A stretch of 64,000 bases of DNA from Isochrysis galbana (taxonomy: Eukaryota > Haptophyta > Isochrysidales > Isochrysidaceae). The stretch lies in assembly GCA_018136815.1 (NCBI GenBank), contig CM030937.1:5040632-5104631 (forward strand). The letters are read 5' to 3'. Numbering within the stretch: the stretch's first letter is position 1; every line of letters starts with the position of its first letter. The translations under genes were made by a program, and so were the position numbers. Under the pieces are notes generated by a model. That model was not told the origin of the DNA, made no database searches, and saw nothing but the letters and a program-made list of their open reading frames with translations. Positions 40,891 through 52,130 of the stretch are shown piece by piece.

Positions 40891-43800
40891 TGGAGCTCCC
40901 ACCCAGGTGTGTGCCACTGCCATGCCTCTGTCCATGCCTGCCTGCCTGTCCCTGCCAGACTCGCACTCGCTCGTCGCACTCGACGAGCGTCGAACTGCAG
41001 CATGCGCACCTCACCGCAAGCGAGCGTCATCCCATTGCACCAAGGGGGAGACCTTGGGGGCAGTGGGATGGGCCCTCTTCCTCCCCTGCCCCTTCTGTCT
41101 GCCTCAGGGTGAGCCCTCTGCAAAAATCTGCGATGAACTCGTGTCGAAGAACGCCGTCACCGGCGTCTTTTCACCAAAACGCCCAAGCGCATCGCCTTAT
41201 CGTCCCACTCTTCCTTTCTTACATCTCCACCCCAAGGCCCTTTGGCATGGAGGAGGTGTTTCCTCTCCCTCTATCCTTTCCCTTATGTCTCAGGTCTCTA
41301 GCTTTGGTGAAAATCTCTCCCCCATCATAAACATGCAAGAGGAATCTCGCGGTTTCCTAAACCTCTCTCCTACGCGCGTTTGCACGCAATTCTCACTCTC
41401 ACTTCAGCCACCACCCCTCACTCCCCCCCTTCTGGGATGGGGTGGACTTCTCTTCTCTGATAAATGGTTGCAGGCCCTCCTTGACCAGCTGTCATTCTAT
41501 GGAGCCCTCCATTCTGTCCCATCTGGACCTCTACACTCATCACGTGCCGCTCGTCGCGCCGTCACTCGCCGCCGCCGCCACTCACGTGCTATCTACTCCT
41601 CCATCTCCTATGTTGGAGTTTTGGGACTTCTCTTCTCTGATACATGGTTGCAGGCCCTTCTTGACCAGCTGTCATTCTATGGAGCCCTCCATGCTGTCCC
41701 ACCTGGACCTCTACACCCATCACGTGCTGCTCGTCGCGCCGCCACTCGACGCCGCCGCCACTCACGTGCTATCTTCCCCTCCATCTCCTATGTTGGAGCC
41801 TTCATGGCGTCTCTCCATCGCCTCCTTGGTTGCTGCCATTTGGCTTTCTCGTTTCTGCGACACTCAACCACTTTTGCTGTCCGTGCCGCATTTGTTGCTG
41901 CCAAAGATCTGCGCACTCGGGGCAATACTTGGCTCGTCACGTTGCTCGCAACTTCTACGGTTGTACGCCATACAGCCCGTCGCACCCTATCACTCTCCCT
42001 CTACAAAGTTTACAACCCACTAAGCTCTTGGGCTACCTCTCTTTTCTCGGTCTCCTTCTCTCTCTACCTCAGTGCCCGGAAACTCTTTACCTGGCCCATA
42101 CGTGTCCGCGATGACTCGGCCGCGTTTCGCATCCCAGTGCGATTCGTGGCACCCTCTGACACTCGTCCTCACTCCGTCCGCTGCCCACGTCGCCCCTCCG
42201 CTGCCTCTGCTTCGGCAGCTGCCGTTGTGGCGCATGGAGATCTTGCCTCACACGCTCTGCTATATCGACGTCTCGGTTTTCCTTACGCTGACCAATGGTC
42301 GCTTGTGCCCACCGCCACCGTTGGTCACAACTTGTCTTGCCACCGCCCCCCGACTGGCCTCCCCATGCCAGAAGCAGTTGTCCGTGGTCGCATGCGCGCC
42401 GCCCCTTTCTCCCGCCTCCCAACTTCCCTTGACGCCCAACCGCCTCCCGGAGCCATGGTCTACATGGACTTTGCCGGCCCACTTTTGGAGAGCGTCCTCT
42501 TCAAGTACACATGCTACTGCGGTACTGTGGATGCTGGTAGCGGCTTCACCCGGGTATGGCCCGCGCGAGCCATGACCGCCGAGGTCGCCGCCTCAGCCCT
42601 TGGCCAATTCATTGCCGATGTCGCCGCTCATCTTAGCTCCCTTGACGGCACATACAAGCCCTCCATTGTGCGATCCGACAAGGGAAGCGCTTTCCTCTCC
42701 TATCACTTCCGAGACTTCCTCGCTCACCGTCGTATCCGCGTGAGCTACTCATCAGAATACACGCCGCAACAAAACTCACATGTGGAACGTATGTGGGGCG
42801 TCACTTTTGGTACAGCTCGCGTCCTTCTTGCTGCTGCTGGTCTCCCTCCTTCCTTTCATCCCTTTGCCATGCAGACAGCGGTTTGGATCACCAACAGGCT
42901 TCCACGACCTTCTCGCCGGAACTTGTCGCCTTATCACCTCCTCACTGGGCACCCCCCTGACATCCGTTGTCTATATGCTTTTGGTTGCCTTTGTGCCGTC
43001 GTTGCCCCCGTGCCGCGACGCGTTGGCGATCGCCACTTCGCCGACAGAGGTTGGTATGGCCTCTACATGGGGCCTTCTGAGGAGAGCCCTGGCCATGTTG
43101 TCTACTTACTCGACTCCAAAAGTGTAATGGTTGCAGCCAAGATCCGCGTATGGGAGGACCAGTTCCCGGGCCTCAAGGATGAGCCTAGACCCAGCTGGCT
43201 TGAGGATGACGATGATTCAGCTGCCTCTGCACCTGCCCCCTCTCCTGCACCCGTTCCAACTCCTGTACCTGCACCTGTTGCTGCACCATCTGCGATTCGT
43301 CGCTCCCCACGCCTCCTCGAGCTCGAACAACAACATCATGGTATGAATACCACTTCTGCTGTTACACCTGCGTTGCACAATGCCTCTATGGCTCAGGCTG
43401 CAGCAGTCTTTGCTCTTGGTGCTGCAGCAATGGGGTTCGATTCTCGTACTGATCCTTTATGTTTTGCTTTTACTTCCGACCTGCTCACTACCGACGACAG
43501 CTGTCCACCTTTTGCTCACGCCGGTAGCGACCATTCACTCTTCGCTCAAGCCGTCACCGTCGTTGCCGACATGGGGGATGTGACGGTCCCCAAGATGTAC
43601 CGTCAAGCGCTTCAGTCCACCCATGCCGACTATTGGCGCGTAGCTATCAACAAGGAGCTCGGCGGCCTCATGGCACTTCGCACTTGGGAGTGCGTTCCCG
43701 AGGACGCCATGCCCGAGGGCGCCAACCTTATGCATTGCCATTTTGTCTTCGCCGTCAAACGCAAAGCCGACGGCTCCATCGAGAAATTCAAGGCCCGTCT

Positions 43801-45268
43801 CGTTGCCGACGGCAATACTCAACGATACGGAGTCGATTTCGACCGCATCTTCTCTACCGTGGTCAAAACGGTTACCATCCGTCTCGTGCTTGCCATCGCT
43901 ACCGCTCATGATTACAACTTGTCCTCCATCGACGTCCGCCAAGCTTACCTGCAAGCCACTCTTCCACAACCCCTCTTCATGCGCATGCCACCTGGCCTCC
44001 CGCCTCGTGACTGTCGCGGGGTTCGTCTCGTATGCAAATTATTGCGCTCAATCTATGGCCTCCGTCAAGCTGGGCGCGAATGGGCCGAGCTTCTCACCTC
44101 CTTCCTCTTGAAGTGGGGCTTCACGCGCTCCACTATCGATGTCTGTCTCTACATCTTCACCAGCGGCTCGTCTTTGCTTTGGGTGCTGGTGTACGTGGAC
44201 GACGCCCTCATCGTCGATAATGACTCCGGCCTCCGCGCTCGTTTCGTCCACGATCTCGGCGATAGGTTTCCCATTGAAGACAAGGGCGAACTCTCGTGGA
44301 TCCTCAATGTTGCCGTGGCTCGTGACCGTCCGCGTCGGATCCTCACCTTATCTCAGAGTCTTTACGTCTCAGATCTCCTTCAACGGCATGATGCTTTCCT
44401 ATCTAGCACTACGACACGCACCTTCAAATCCCCTCTCGGCGCCCTCCACCTCGATCCGTCTGATTCACCCACGCCTGGCTCTCCTGCTTTTGAATCTATG
44501 GCCTCCAAGCGCGACACCTATATGGCCATCGTCGGGGGCCTCCTCTGGCTTGCTAACATGTCTAGGCCAGATCTCGCATATGCAGCCTCGCAGCTCTCGC
44601 GCTTCATGACCAACCCTGGTCCTACGCACTTCGCCGCTGCCGTCCGCGTCCTCTGCTACGTGCGTGACTCCTCCACCTGCGCTCTGCTCTTTCGCCCAGA
44701 CCCCTCGCTACCCTTTCTAGTCCATGTCGACTCGAATTGGGAATCTCGCTTCTCTTGTACGGGCGCCATCTTTTTTCTGTACGGCTGTCCTGTCCACTGG
44801 TTCTCCAAGACCCAACGATCCGTCTCGTTGTCGAGCGCCGAGGCCGAGTACTTCGGTGCCATGCTTGCGGCCCGCGACATCCTCTTCGTCCGGGATTTGC
44901 TTGTCGACCTATCTCTCCCGCCGGATGGCCCTACCCTTCTGTGCTCCGACTCCAAGTCTGCCATCAACATGTCCCTCGACCCCGTTGCCTTCAAAAAGAC
45001 CAAGCACATAATGCGCGCCGCAGCTTTCCTCCGCGACCTCGTTGCAAAACACGCCCTCGCTATGCGACATGTCCCCGGTAACCTTATGCTTGCTGACATC
45101 CTCACCAAGCCCCTTGGGCCCGCTCCCTTCTGCCGTCTCCTATCCCTTCTAAACGACTGCGCATCCATCATTGCACAAAGTCTGACGAGTTCAAATTCAA
45201 GTTCCGCCGAAGAAGCTACGGCAGGGACGTCTGCCTCTAAGACTGCCTCTGACGAAAAGCTCCAGTGA
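40891..45268 (+). CDS. Copia polyprotein: integrase, reverse transcriptase, RNase H
   Basis: One frame is open from inside the 5' LTR to TGA 45266-45268. Its N-terminal ~500 residues show no gag or protease. Then come a pre-integrase segment (HGDLASHALLYRRLGFPYAD), the integrase catalytic triad (VYMDFAGP, VRSDKGSAFLSY, NSHVERMWG), a Pro/Ala linker, and reverse transcriptase (FVFAVKRKADGSIEKFKARL, SSIDVRQAYLQATLPQPLFM, LLRSIYGLRQAGREWAELL, catalytic LVYVDDALIV). RNase H follows (HVDSNWESRFSCTGA, SLSSAEAEYFGA, DILTKPL). Catalytic residues of these three domains are present and no stop interrupts them. Because the N-terminal part lacks recognised gag and protease, this copy may depend on relatives in trans. 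The real start codon is not resolved. Confidence 0.9.
41444..41803 (+). repeat. 180-bp tandem duplication inside the copia element
   Basis: The unit beginning GGACTTCTCTTCTCTGATA occurs at about 41444 and again 180 bp later, with a few substitutions. The period is a multiple of three, so both units stay in frame as 60-residue repeats (LDQLSFYGALHSVPSGPLHS versus LDQLSFYGALHAVPPGPLHP). Confidence 0.85.
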
Positions 45269-45374
45269 CATACACCACTCCGAGTATTACGACTGTCATG
45301 CAAGGCATTCTCCATTCTTCTACCTTTATCCTCTGTATCTAAGCCTCACCCTCCGTGCTCGCCTTATGGGGGGG

Positions 45375-45987
45375 TATCACAGAGTGCCGTCATCTGCCAA
45401 CACAACCCATTGGTCCTTACCGATAGAATCGTCTTTACCGATAACTTTGTCTGCCAGATTCCTTTTCATCAAGTCATCAGCCTCTTTCATCATGTGCACC
45501 ACCTTCTGGACTCTTCTCTACATTATCATCTGCAGTTGATGCACATCGAGTTCTTAGGGTTCCCGAGTCATTTGCACATCGACTTCTAGACCTCGCCTTC
45601 ATCTTGGGGATCTCAGCTCACTCTAGATCGACTTAGTGCACCTAAGGAATCTCACCTTCATCAACACTCACGACGCTTCATCGGCTCATACTAAGGCAAT
45701 ACTCGCCGATTCCCTAAATCCTTGATTCCTTCTTTGTTCCCTCGCACGCCTTCCTGTTTGTCTCAGAGTATCATCCAAAGAACCGTGGTGGGGTATATGT
45801 AAGGGTTTGTGCGAATGTGATTATTGTAGAATCACCGTGCCCCAGGGGTATCTTGGTGAGTTCCCCAGTGCCCCCAGGTGTCCCAGGTTCTGACCCTCAC
45901 CCCTGTAGCACTGTCTCTCTCACTGTCTGTCATGACCTTACTGCTTTTTGTTGCCGCCCTGGCTGCTCCCTGGCAGCCAGTGCGATA
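45375..45987 (+). repeat. Copia 3' LTR
   Basis: 613 bp, mate of 40278-40890, preceded by a G-rich polypurine tract and followed by the GGGAG target duplication. Confidence 0.95.
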
Positions 45988-45992
45988 GGGAG

Positions 45993-46659
45993 CTGCGACC
46001 GAGGTATAACAGAAGACGGACGACAACCGTGGAACGTTTGATGTCATCAAGCGAAAGTAGGAGAAGAGACGATATACCCATCAACGAGACCTTGAGAGTT
46101 AAAATAGCTCGCCGGCTAAAAGTAAAAGTCTGTCCTCGTATGGAATACGACACTCCCCGACTAAATTCGAGTCGTCTCGACGAGTTGCATGGAAGGGGAA
46201 CAGAATAACCGAAATAGAAGAAATCCAGAATTAGAACTACAAGGCGAGAGAAAACAAAGATAACCGAGAAACCGAACGTTGAAGGCGGCGCTTAAAATAG
46301 AAGACGAGAGCACCCGTGGCCCGTGGGCCCTTTGAGCACAAATTCGGAAGCTTGACGCGGCGACCTATTTGTACGCATCGTCCCACCCATTTCTCCCTTT
46401 TACAGGAGTTTTGCTCGGGTGTTGCGGTGGGTGCAACCGCAGACGACATGCGTCTCGTCTCCTGCAAATAGCGGTAATCAACGGAGAAAGAGAAACAATC
46501 TGCAACAACAACGAAAGCGAGGGAATGATTCCGAAGACACGCGAGATGCAGTGAGCTACGATCCTTGATGACTCTACTATTAGAGTGGGGAAAAGAAGTC
46601 ACATAGGGGGGGAAAGGCAGCGGACGGAGCATCGAGCGACGGCAGCGAGCGACGGTGGC
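45993..46659. other. Region without a supported gene
   Basis: Host sequence to the right of the copia insertion. No coherent ORF, repeat or RNA gene was recognised. Confidence 0.4.
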
Positions 46660-46935
46660 ATGATGAGCGAGGAGGAGATCGACCTTCGCCGCACCGAGCT
46701 CCGGAAGTACATCTCGGAGGCGCGCGATGGCTACCTGACGAAGGGGGGCGTGAAGCGGCCGATGTCGCCGTGGGTACATGTCCCAAGCGAGGTCGACGCT
46801 CGTCGAGCTGACCAAGAACGGCGGGTACAACGGGCAGTCAAGATGGCCAAGATGATGAAGAGCCCGACGGGCGACGCCAACGTGGAGCTGACCGAGGTGG
46901 AGACGATGGCGGCGGAACTCGAGGCGCCAGAATGA
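46660..46935 (+). CDS. Small charged hypothetical protein
   Basis: ATGATGAGC at 46660 opens a 91-codon frame with balanced, highly charged composition: SEEEIDLRRTELRKYISEAR, DGYLTKGGVKRPMSPWVHVP, RADQERRVQRAVKMAKMMKS, ending ETMAAELEAPE. It looks helical and soluble. No family is recognised. The 3' end abuts a reversed retroposon fragment that starts around 46936, so it may be truncated or part of that insertion. Moderate to low confidence that it is a gene. Confidence 0.4.
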   Translation: MMSEEEIDLRRTELRKYISEARDGYLTKGGVKRPMSPWVHVPSEVDARRADQERRVQRAVKMAKMMKSPTGDANVELTEVETMAAELEAPE

Positions 46936-47560
46936 TGAGTGCCCAGCCCCTGTGCCAGAGGGAGTCGCGGCCCGCTCCCACTAGGGGTTTGGGCCAGAAT
47001 GATGAATGATGAGTGCCCAGCCCTTGCTAGAGGGTAGGGGCTGGGGTTGATTGTACGGACGGGCCCACCCCCCGGGGGGTGTCCGTGAAAATAAAAAACA
47101 TCTGAAGATTCTGGGCTACACACCTACTGTACCAGGGTACTCCCTAATCTACTTTCCCTTCCCTCCACCTCTTCCCCTTCCCCCCGTCATTCCTTTGTCT
47201 TTGGTATCCGGGGTTCGGCCCAGGTGCACTAACTACCATGGGCCCGGTTTAGAGTGCGGGTTCCGGGCAGGCCTGTTGTTGGTCGGGTGTATGCGTTTGG
47301 CCAGCGGCGCTCGGGTTGCATGTGTCCCCGCTATGTGCTCGCTCGGGGGGTGTCCGTGATGGAGGTGGAGAGAGGGGGGCGCGAGGCCCCCATTGACCCC
47401 CACTTATCAGCCTTATAAAAGTAGGCTGCTAGAAGGAGGAAGAAGAAGGCAGGGCGTAAGGGTGACTGACGCCCCCCTAGAGGTAAGTTAGTGCCCGGTG
47501 AGAGGGGTGTAGAGCGCCCCCATCGACCCCTATTATAACCACAGGTTGAGATAGTTAGAT
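46936..47560 (-). mobile_element. Palindrome-headed elements, reversed, with nested insert
   Basis: On the minus strand from about 47428: GCCTACTTTTATAAGGC, GGGGGCCTCGCGCCCCCC, CTCTCTCC, then (beyond a nested insert) the CAGCCCC...GGGCTGGGCACTCATCATTC segments seen in the 12119 element. A further, older head lies at about 47545-47500 (GTTATAATAGGGGTCGATGG). The segment TGATGAGTGCCCAGCCC is itself duplicated (46933 and 47007). Confidence 0.65.
47073..47359 (-). mobile_element. Nested retroposon 3'-tail copy, 16-bp TSD
   Basis: CGGGGGGTGTCCGTGA occurs at 47073-47088 and 47344-47359. The insert (47089-47343), read on the minus strand, is a 255-bp 5'-truncated tail: GGCCTGCCCGGAACCCGCAC...GCACCTGGGCCGAACCCCGG...ACCAAAGACAAAGGAATGAC...GAATCTTCAGATGTTTTTTA. 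It splits the reversed element above. Confidence 0.88.
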
Positions 47561-47921
47561 TGTAGATTGAGCTTTGTGCAGCAGGGTTTGAAGCGGGTGA
47601 GACCGAAGGAACGCTCCTCGCCTTCACCTAGTTCGCTAGATGCTAGATGGGCCGGGACCTCTACTCGACCACCCAAATTTGAAGGCTCATTTGTACATAT
47701 ATTCGTAATGCATTCATCTGCATCTGCCCCACATTGCACGTTGCACATTGCACATTGCAAAGAAGGTTGAAAATATTGGCCTAACCCTAACAACAAGACT
47801 CATCAAGTCCCAGCCAGACAACAGCTTCATATGTCAGACAAAGCATAATGAACATCACAAAAGAACATGTGTTATCGATGTGGGGGCCAGTCTCCTTCGT
47901 ATTGCGTCTGCTTGAAGACTA

Positions 47922-48616
47922 TTAAGGCTGCCAGCCGGCTTGAAGCATGCCATCGATGAGTTGTTCCTTTGTCATAGACGTAGGGTGTCGGTGCGGTGGC
48001 GGCGACGATCCACGCGAAGACAGGCCCAATGCGAACACAGGATCTTCACTAGATAGTAAAGGCCTGAGCCGATCGTCGTTCACGCAAATTATGCGAAGCT
48101 CTTTCTTGCTCAGTGTGCTTGCATCCAGCCTGCTCCGAAAGAAGCGTGTATCGTCGAGCCCTGCACCTGCGATCATTGTGGAGCTCGGCGGACGGATGAT
48201 TCGCGGAGAGCTCCGCAGCGAACTCTGTGAATCGCAGAGTCTTTTCGTGTGAGGCGACACCATCATTTTCAGGCAACCTGTACGCTTGGCAAAACTTCAC
48301 CTGCACAGAGGGTTAGGTTGGCTTGCCGTGAGAAATGATGTGACATCATACACCAGCTCTCGAATGTCACGTGGCGAACACTGTGCGGTAGCCAGGCGTT
48401 GCCATCGTCAATGTCGATACGGTTCACATGAGCTCAACGCATGACGGGTGGCTCGCCCTGCCATGCGCTGTAGAAGCATCCTGTTGGCCCTCGGAGCTCG
48501 CGAGTGCCGTTGCAGTGGGCTACATGGCCTTGCGCTTGGGTCCCGGGGCAGCGTGCGGTGTGGGACAAGTGGGCGCGCTGGGGGTAGCGGGGGGACAGGC
48601 GAGCCTCCATCGACTG
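47922..48616 (-). CDS. Possible multi-exon gene, unresolved
   Basis: Several minus-strand pieces have protein-like composition: MEARLSPRYPQRAHLSHTAR... from ATG 48616, HVNRIDIDDGNAWLPHSVRH around 48420-48350 ending near a donor (AGCTG/GTGTATG), and, after an acceptor (CTCTGTGCAG), VKFCQAYR and then KKELRIICVNDDRLRPLLSS...MTKEQLIDGMLQAGWQP ending at 47922. The exon joins could not be made consistent (an in-frame stop separates the first two pieces), so start, structure and function are unknown. Confidence 0.3.
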
Positions 48617-48859
48617 AGGCGCACCTGGCGAGAATGACGAAGAGGGGGAAAGAGAGAAAGGAAAGCAGAAATGGTAGGAGAGGGAGAGAGGAAGGGGTGC
48701 GGCTCTCTGCCTCTCTCTGCCTCTTCTTCCGCTCTCTCTCATTCTCTCGTTCGCTGCCCTTCTCTTGTACCCCGTCTCCAATCTTAGATCTCGGGAAAAC
48801 GATTCGTTACACAGAATCAATCTCCTTTTCCTTTCTTGTCCCTTCTTTCGCCGTCTTAG

Positions 48860-49040
48860 AGACGGGGTTGTTCTCTCTCGTTCTCTCTCGTATTGTATTC
48901 TCTCTCGGGTTCTCTCTCGTTCTCTCTCAGGTTCTCTCTCGTATTCTCTCTCGTACTCTCTCTCTTATTCTCTCTCGTTCTCTCTCGTATTCTCTCTCGT
49001 ATTCTCTCTCAGGTTCTCTCTCAGGTTCTCTCTCTTGCAA
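48860..49040. repeat. Short tandem repeat TTCTCTCTCG
   Basis: About 17 units of a 10-bp motif, TTCTCTCTCG with G/T/A variants between units. The flanks out to about 48640 and 49500 are also purine- or pyrimidine-biased low complexity. Confidence 0.9.
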
Positions 49041-50266
49041 GAAAGAGTACGAGGGCGCCAGCGGGGCGTGAAGTGAGAGACCGCGGAGGAGGAGGAGGAG
49101 GAGAGAGGCAAGGGATGTTGCTCGCTCTCTCTCTCTCTGCGAAGACCTCGTTCTGCGGAACGGACGCCAAGCTTTGGCGTCGAGGTATTCGTGGGGGAGG
49201 CTGGAGAGAGGAGTGAAGAAGGGGGGGAAAGGGATGAGAGGCTGGAGAGAGAGGAGTGAAGGAGAGGGAGAAGGAGGGGGGGGAGGAGAGGGGGGGGGGA
49301 AGGCGGGAAAGGAAAGGGAAGGGGGAAAGGGAAGGGAAAGGGTGGGGGGGGGGGGGGGGGGAGGAGAGACCGAGGAGCCCGGGGCCCACCTCTCTCTCTC
49401 GAGCCACCCCAAGACACACCCACCCCTCTCGAGCACGGAAGAAGGCAAACCTCACTCACGTCTCTTTTCGTCTTCACAAGAGAGAGATTCCTCTTCTTAC
49501 AAAGAGAGAGAAACGAACGGTGGAGCCGCTCGACCTCAACGGACATAGCAAGAGGGGATTATGGCGGAGCTCCGCGCGAGATCATGTGGTCTCCTTGAGG
49601 CCTGCAGCCCTGCTGTCCCCCCAGCCAGGCACGGGCCCTCTCTCGGGCGCACGCACCTGAATCGGGGGGGGGGGCGCCCTCTCTCGGGCGCTTCTCCGTC
49701 GCGGCGGGGGTGGCGGCACGACGGGAGCGGCGCGCGCTCCGTGACCCTACCAAATTCATGCTAGCTGTAGGGCGGACAAACAGTGATTTATAACTACTAA
49801 CATGTGGGGGGGGGGGGCTGCATTTTTTGACCGTCCTCCCAAGCCCAATGCGTCCCGCCTAGAAATAGCGTAGATAATATCACGATGATAAACATCAAGA
49901 TGACTCCTTTATTATTTGAAATCAACCCGCGCGGCCGACCCCCCCGTCCCGTGACAAGCAGCGACCCATCTGCAACAATTGGACCCATAGGCGTTTGCAT
50001 CTAGGGACACATTTTGGGGGGTAGTGAAGGTTTGGGGTAGAATTGTATAAGGTGTAGAAAATGGAAATGGCAAGGGGGGGGGGTTAAAAAAAAGGGGGAA
50101 CCTCAAGTTGCACCCTCTGAGAAGTCCCGACTCGAAGCGGTGCGCCTTCAACGACATGAACATGAAATGAAGATGGCAAGGCTAGGGCTGACCATTAACA
50201 GGCAAGTTTTTTGGAAACCCATTAGTAGTTTTTCAAGGTCAGCACATTAACAGGTTGAGTTTCTTT

Positions 50267-50561
50267 CTGGGTGTTAACCTGGGGAAGGCCGAGGGGCCTG
50301 GCCCCCACACAGGGACGGACAAGGCCCGAGACTATCGCAGTAACGAACGCAAGAGGCCTGCCCCTCCCCTCCCACAAGCGCTAGGCCCAAAGTAGTGTAC
50401 ATGGGCCGACCCCCCGAAACCGAAGAAGAAGGAACGAGGGGGGGAGCGGGCGAGGGTGTAGAGGTAGGGGTATAGGCGGGGATACCGGGAGCGCGAGAGA
50501 GTGTGTGTCCTTAGTAGCGTAGCGGGCACCTTCAAGAATGTTTTTTTCCCTGGGTGTTAAC
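50267..50561 (+). mobile_element. Retroposon 3'-tail copy nested in the hAT element, 12-bp TSD
   Basis: CTGGGTGTTAAC at 50267-50278 recurs at 50550-50561. The insert (50279-50549) carries GAGGCCTGCC, AAAGTAGTGTACATGGGCCG, CCCCGAAACCGAAGAAGAAG and ends GCACCTTCAAGAATGTTTTT. Confidence 0.85.
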
Positions 50562-50818
50562 AGGTTGTTTTAGGGGTGTTAATACCCTATTACTTGCCAT
50601 TAACAGGTTAAACCCATTACAAGTTGTTACCCCAACGTTATTGGAATACATGTTTGGGGGGGGATTCCCTTCCCCCCTCCGCCCCTCCCACCGCCCCCCG
50701 ACGCCAGGAGCTGTCCCCCCCCCCCACCCACCTGCCACCTGCGCCCTGCGCCTCCCCCCCCCGACGCCGACGCGCTCATGGGTAAGCGCGGACCGCCATC
50801 GAAGCGCAAGGCGCCAAA

Positions 50819-50975
50819 ATGGCCAAGCAATTCCTAGCTTCGCCGGCGTTGACCGCAGGGGTGGAGCGTGTGTTCTCGGCCGCAGGGAAAATGTACGGTG
50901 ATCTACAAAAATCTGCGACCTGCGAAGGATACTACTCTAGAGGCGTCTTTGTTTGCTAGTCAGAACACCGAGTGA
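50819..50975 (+). pseudogene. hAT transposase C-terminal (dimerisation) fragment
   Basis: AKQFLASPALTAGVERVFSA then AGKMYGDLQK matches the hAT C-terminal dimerisation domain (compare ...FLA.PAS.A..ERVFSAAG....D). A one-base slip in the A5 run near 50905 changes frame. The domain then ends with TTLEASLFASQNTE and TGA 50973-50975, as hAT proteins do (LEAL.FL..N). The rest of the transposase is absent. Confidence 0.8.
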
Positions 50976-51807
50976 TATCGACACGGCACACGGCGTGTGT
51001 GGTGTCGTGGTGTCGTGGTGTCTGGGTGTGTGGCTCTCGTGCACAGTGGAGTGTGTAGTGCTCGTAAGAGGATGAATGCTATCTATGTACCATCTATGGT
51101 TTCTATCTACATTTCGATAAGTTGGTGGTGCGCGCGGAGCGCGGCCGCTCTGAACGCTCCTATGCCTCCAGCGCCCAACGCGAGGTCAACTGCTGGTGCT
51201 CGGAGCCCCTGCCACAAGTGCCCATTAATGGTACAATAACGGGCAATTTTGAGTTTCTCAGAGGGCCCAAACTCAGCACATTAACAGGTTTTGTTTTGTG
51301 CTGGGTGTTAACAGGTCAGATGTTGCCCATTACTGGGTATTAATGGTATTAACTTGTTAACGGGCTTAACCCAGCCCTAGCCTTGGAAGATGGACGAATC
51401 CCGTCTTGAAGTTCAAAGAGAACACGAGCGACGCACCATGGACCATGGAGCATGGAGCGCGAGCACGAGCGGGAGCTCCGAGAAGATGCGCGCGCGGAAC
51501 GTGAAGCGCAAAACACAATGCGAATGCAGCAGATGATGATGGAGCAGCAGGCAACGATGATGCAATTGATGCAGCGATACAGCAGATCCTCCAAGTCAAC
51601 CGCCCTTCTGCCGGCCCTTAGCTGACAGTTGAGCGTAGCACTGTACTCGCGAGGCCCTTTCGCCTTGCAAGCATGGCGCCGAAGGTGTGGGCTCGCAGTG
51701 TGTCCGTTCACGTGCTACTTGTTGGCGTGTATTTGCTTGTCCCCATTCGGCCACATGCACCGTCAGCGCAGCTATGGGCACACTTGTTCTTTTGCCTAAT
51801 AATATTA

Positions 51808-52130
51808 CTACCTCCGTTTCTCAAAACTGAAACCTTTGGCTCCCTGCTAGCCTATGAGGAACCTTAGTAAAGATTTTGTTAATTCTATGAGGTAGCGGGT
51901 ACATTGGGGCGTTGTCCTGTGGCGGAGGTTCGACCTCAAAGCATTAGGGGAATGAAGAGATCCGTGATATTATTATTCAAGAAGTCTTTGGGGAAAAGTG
52001 CGCGTGGGCGGGAGCTCTCCCGCAAATCGGCTTCCTTGCGATTGCGATGCCGAGGCTGAAGGTGGTGGAGCCACCGCAGCATGGCAAGCGCACGGGAGGC
52101 TCGTGGGCAAGGCCGCGCGACACTGTGTCG
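51808..52130 (+). repeat. Stowaway/mariner-like MITE, right-truncated copy
   Basis: CTACCTCCGTTTCTCAAAAC through GGCAAGGCCGCGCGACAC is about 90 percent identical to 59944-60240, with small indels (including TTCGACCTCAAAGC, absent in the other copy). The right inverted terminus was not found. Confidence 0.75.

Larger units (their letters stand above)
40273..45992 (+). mobile_element. Ty1/copia LTR retrotransposon, recent insertion
   Basis: The pentamer GGGAG flanks both ends (40273-40277 and 45988-45992). Two 613-bp LTRs (40278-40890 and 45375-45987) begin TATCACAG and end GTGCGATA, a TATC...GATA inverted terminus. I see one difference between them (CCTTTCCATC versus CCTTTTCATC). A primer-binding-site candidate TGGAGCTCCCACCC follows the 5' LTR, and a polypurine run (ATGGGGGGG) precedes the 3' LTR. 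Domain order integrase, reverse transcriptase, RNase H identifies Ty1/copia. No gag zinc knuckle or protease D-S/T-G motif was recognised. Confidence 0.95.
50169..51393. mobile_element. hAT transposon remnant, exact 8-bp TSD
   Basis: GAAGATGG flanks both ends (50169-50176 and 51386-51393). The 14-bp terminal inverted repeats CAAGGCTAGGGCTG (50177-50190, inverted at 51372-51385) are of hAT type. Subterminal TTAACAGG/TGTTAAC motifs recur at both ends. It encloses a transposase C-terminal remnant and a later retroposon tail insertion. Confidence 0.9.
50110..51622 (+). pseudogene. Coiled-coil ORF disrupted by a hAT element
   Basis: Left of the hAT element the frame encodes EKSRLEAVRLQRHEHEMKM. 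Exactly after one copy of the 8-bp TSD on the right, the same frame continues DESRLEVQREHERRTM. The target was thus a continuous charged coiled coil. Further right a short slip (ATGGACCATGGAGC) changes frame, and the coiled coil resumes as EREHERELREDARAEREAQN, then a Met/Gln-rich stretch (MQQMMMEQQATMMQLMQRY) to TGA near 51622. Such Glu/Arg- and Met/Gln-rich tails are common in plant and algal transposon-associated or trihelix-type proteins, but no domain is left to name. Confidence 0.6.

Noticed and set aside
41442-42023. Alternative frame across the copia tandem duplication (MDFSSLINGCRPSLTSCH...)
   Set aside because: It stays open because the repeat period is a multiple of three. The frame that continues into integrase is preferred, though neither shows gag motifs.
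46731-47123. Minus-strand ORF opposite the small charged gene
   Set aside because: Ser/Thr-rich antisense reading; the plus-strand frame has the more protein-like composition, and the right part is reversed retroposon sequence.
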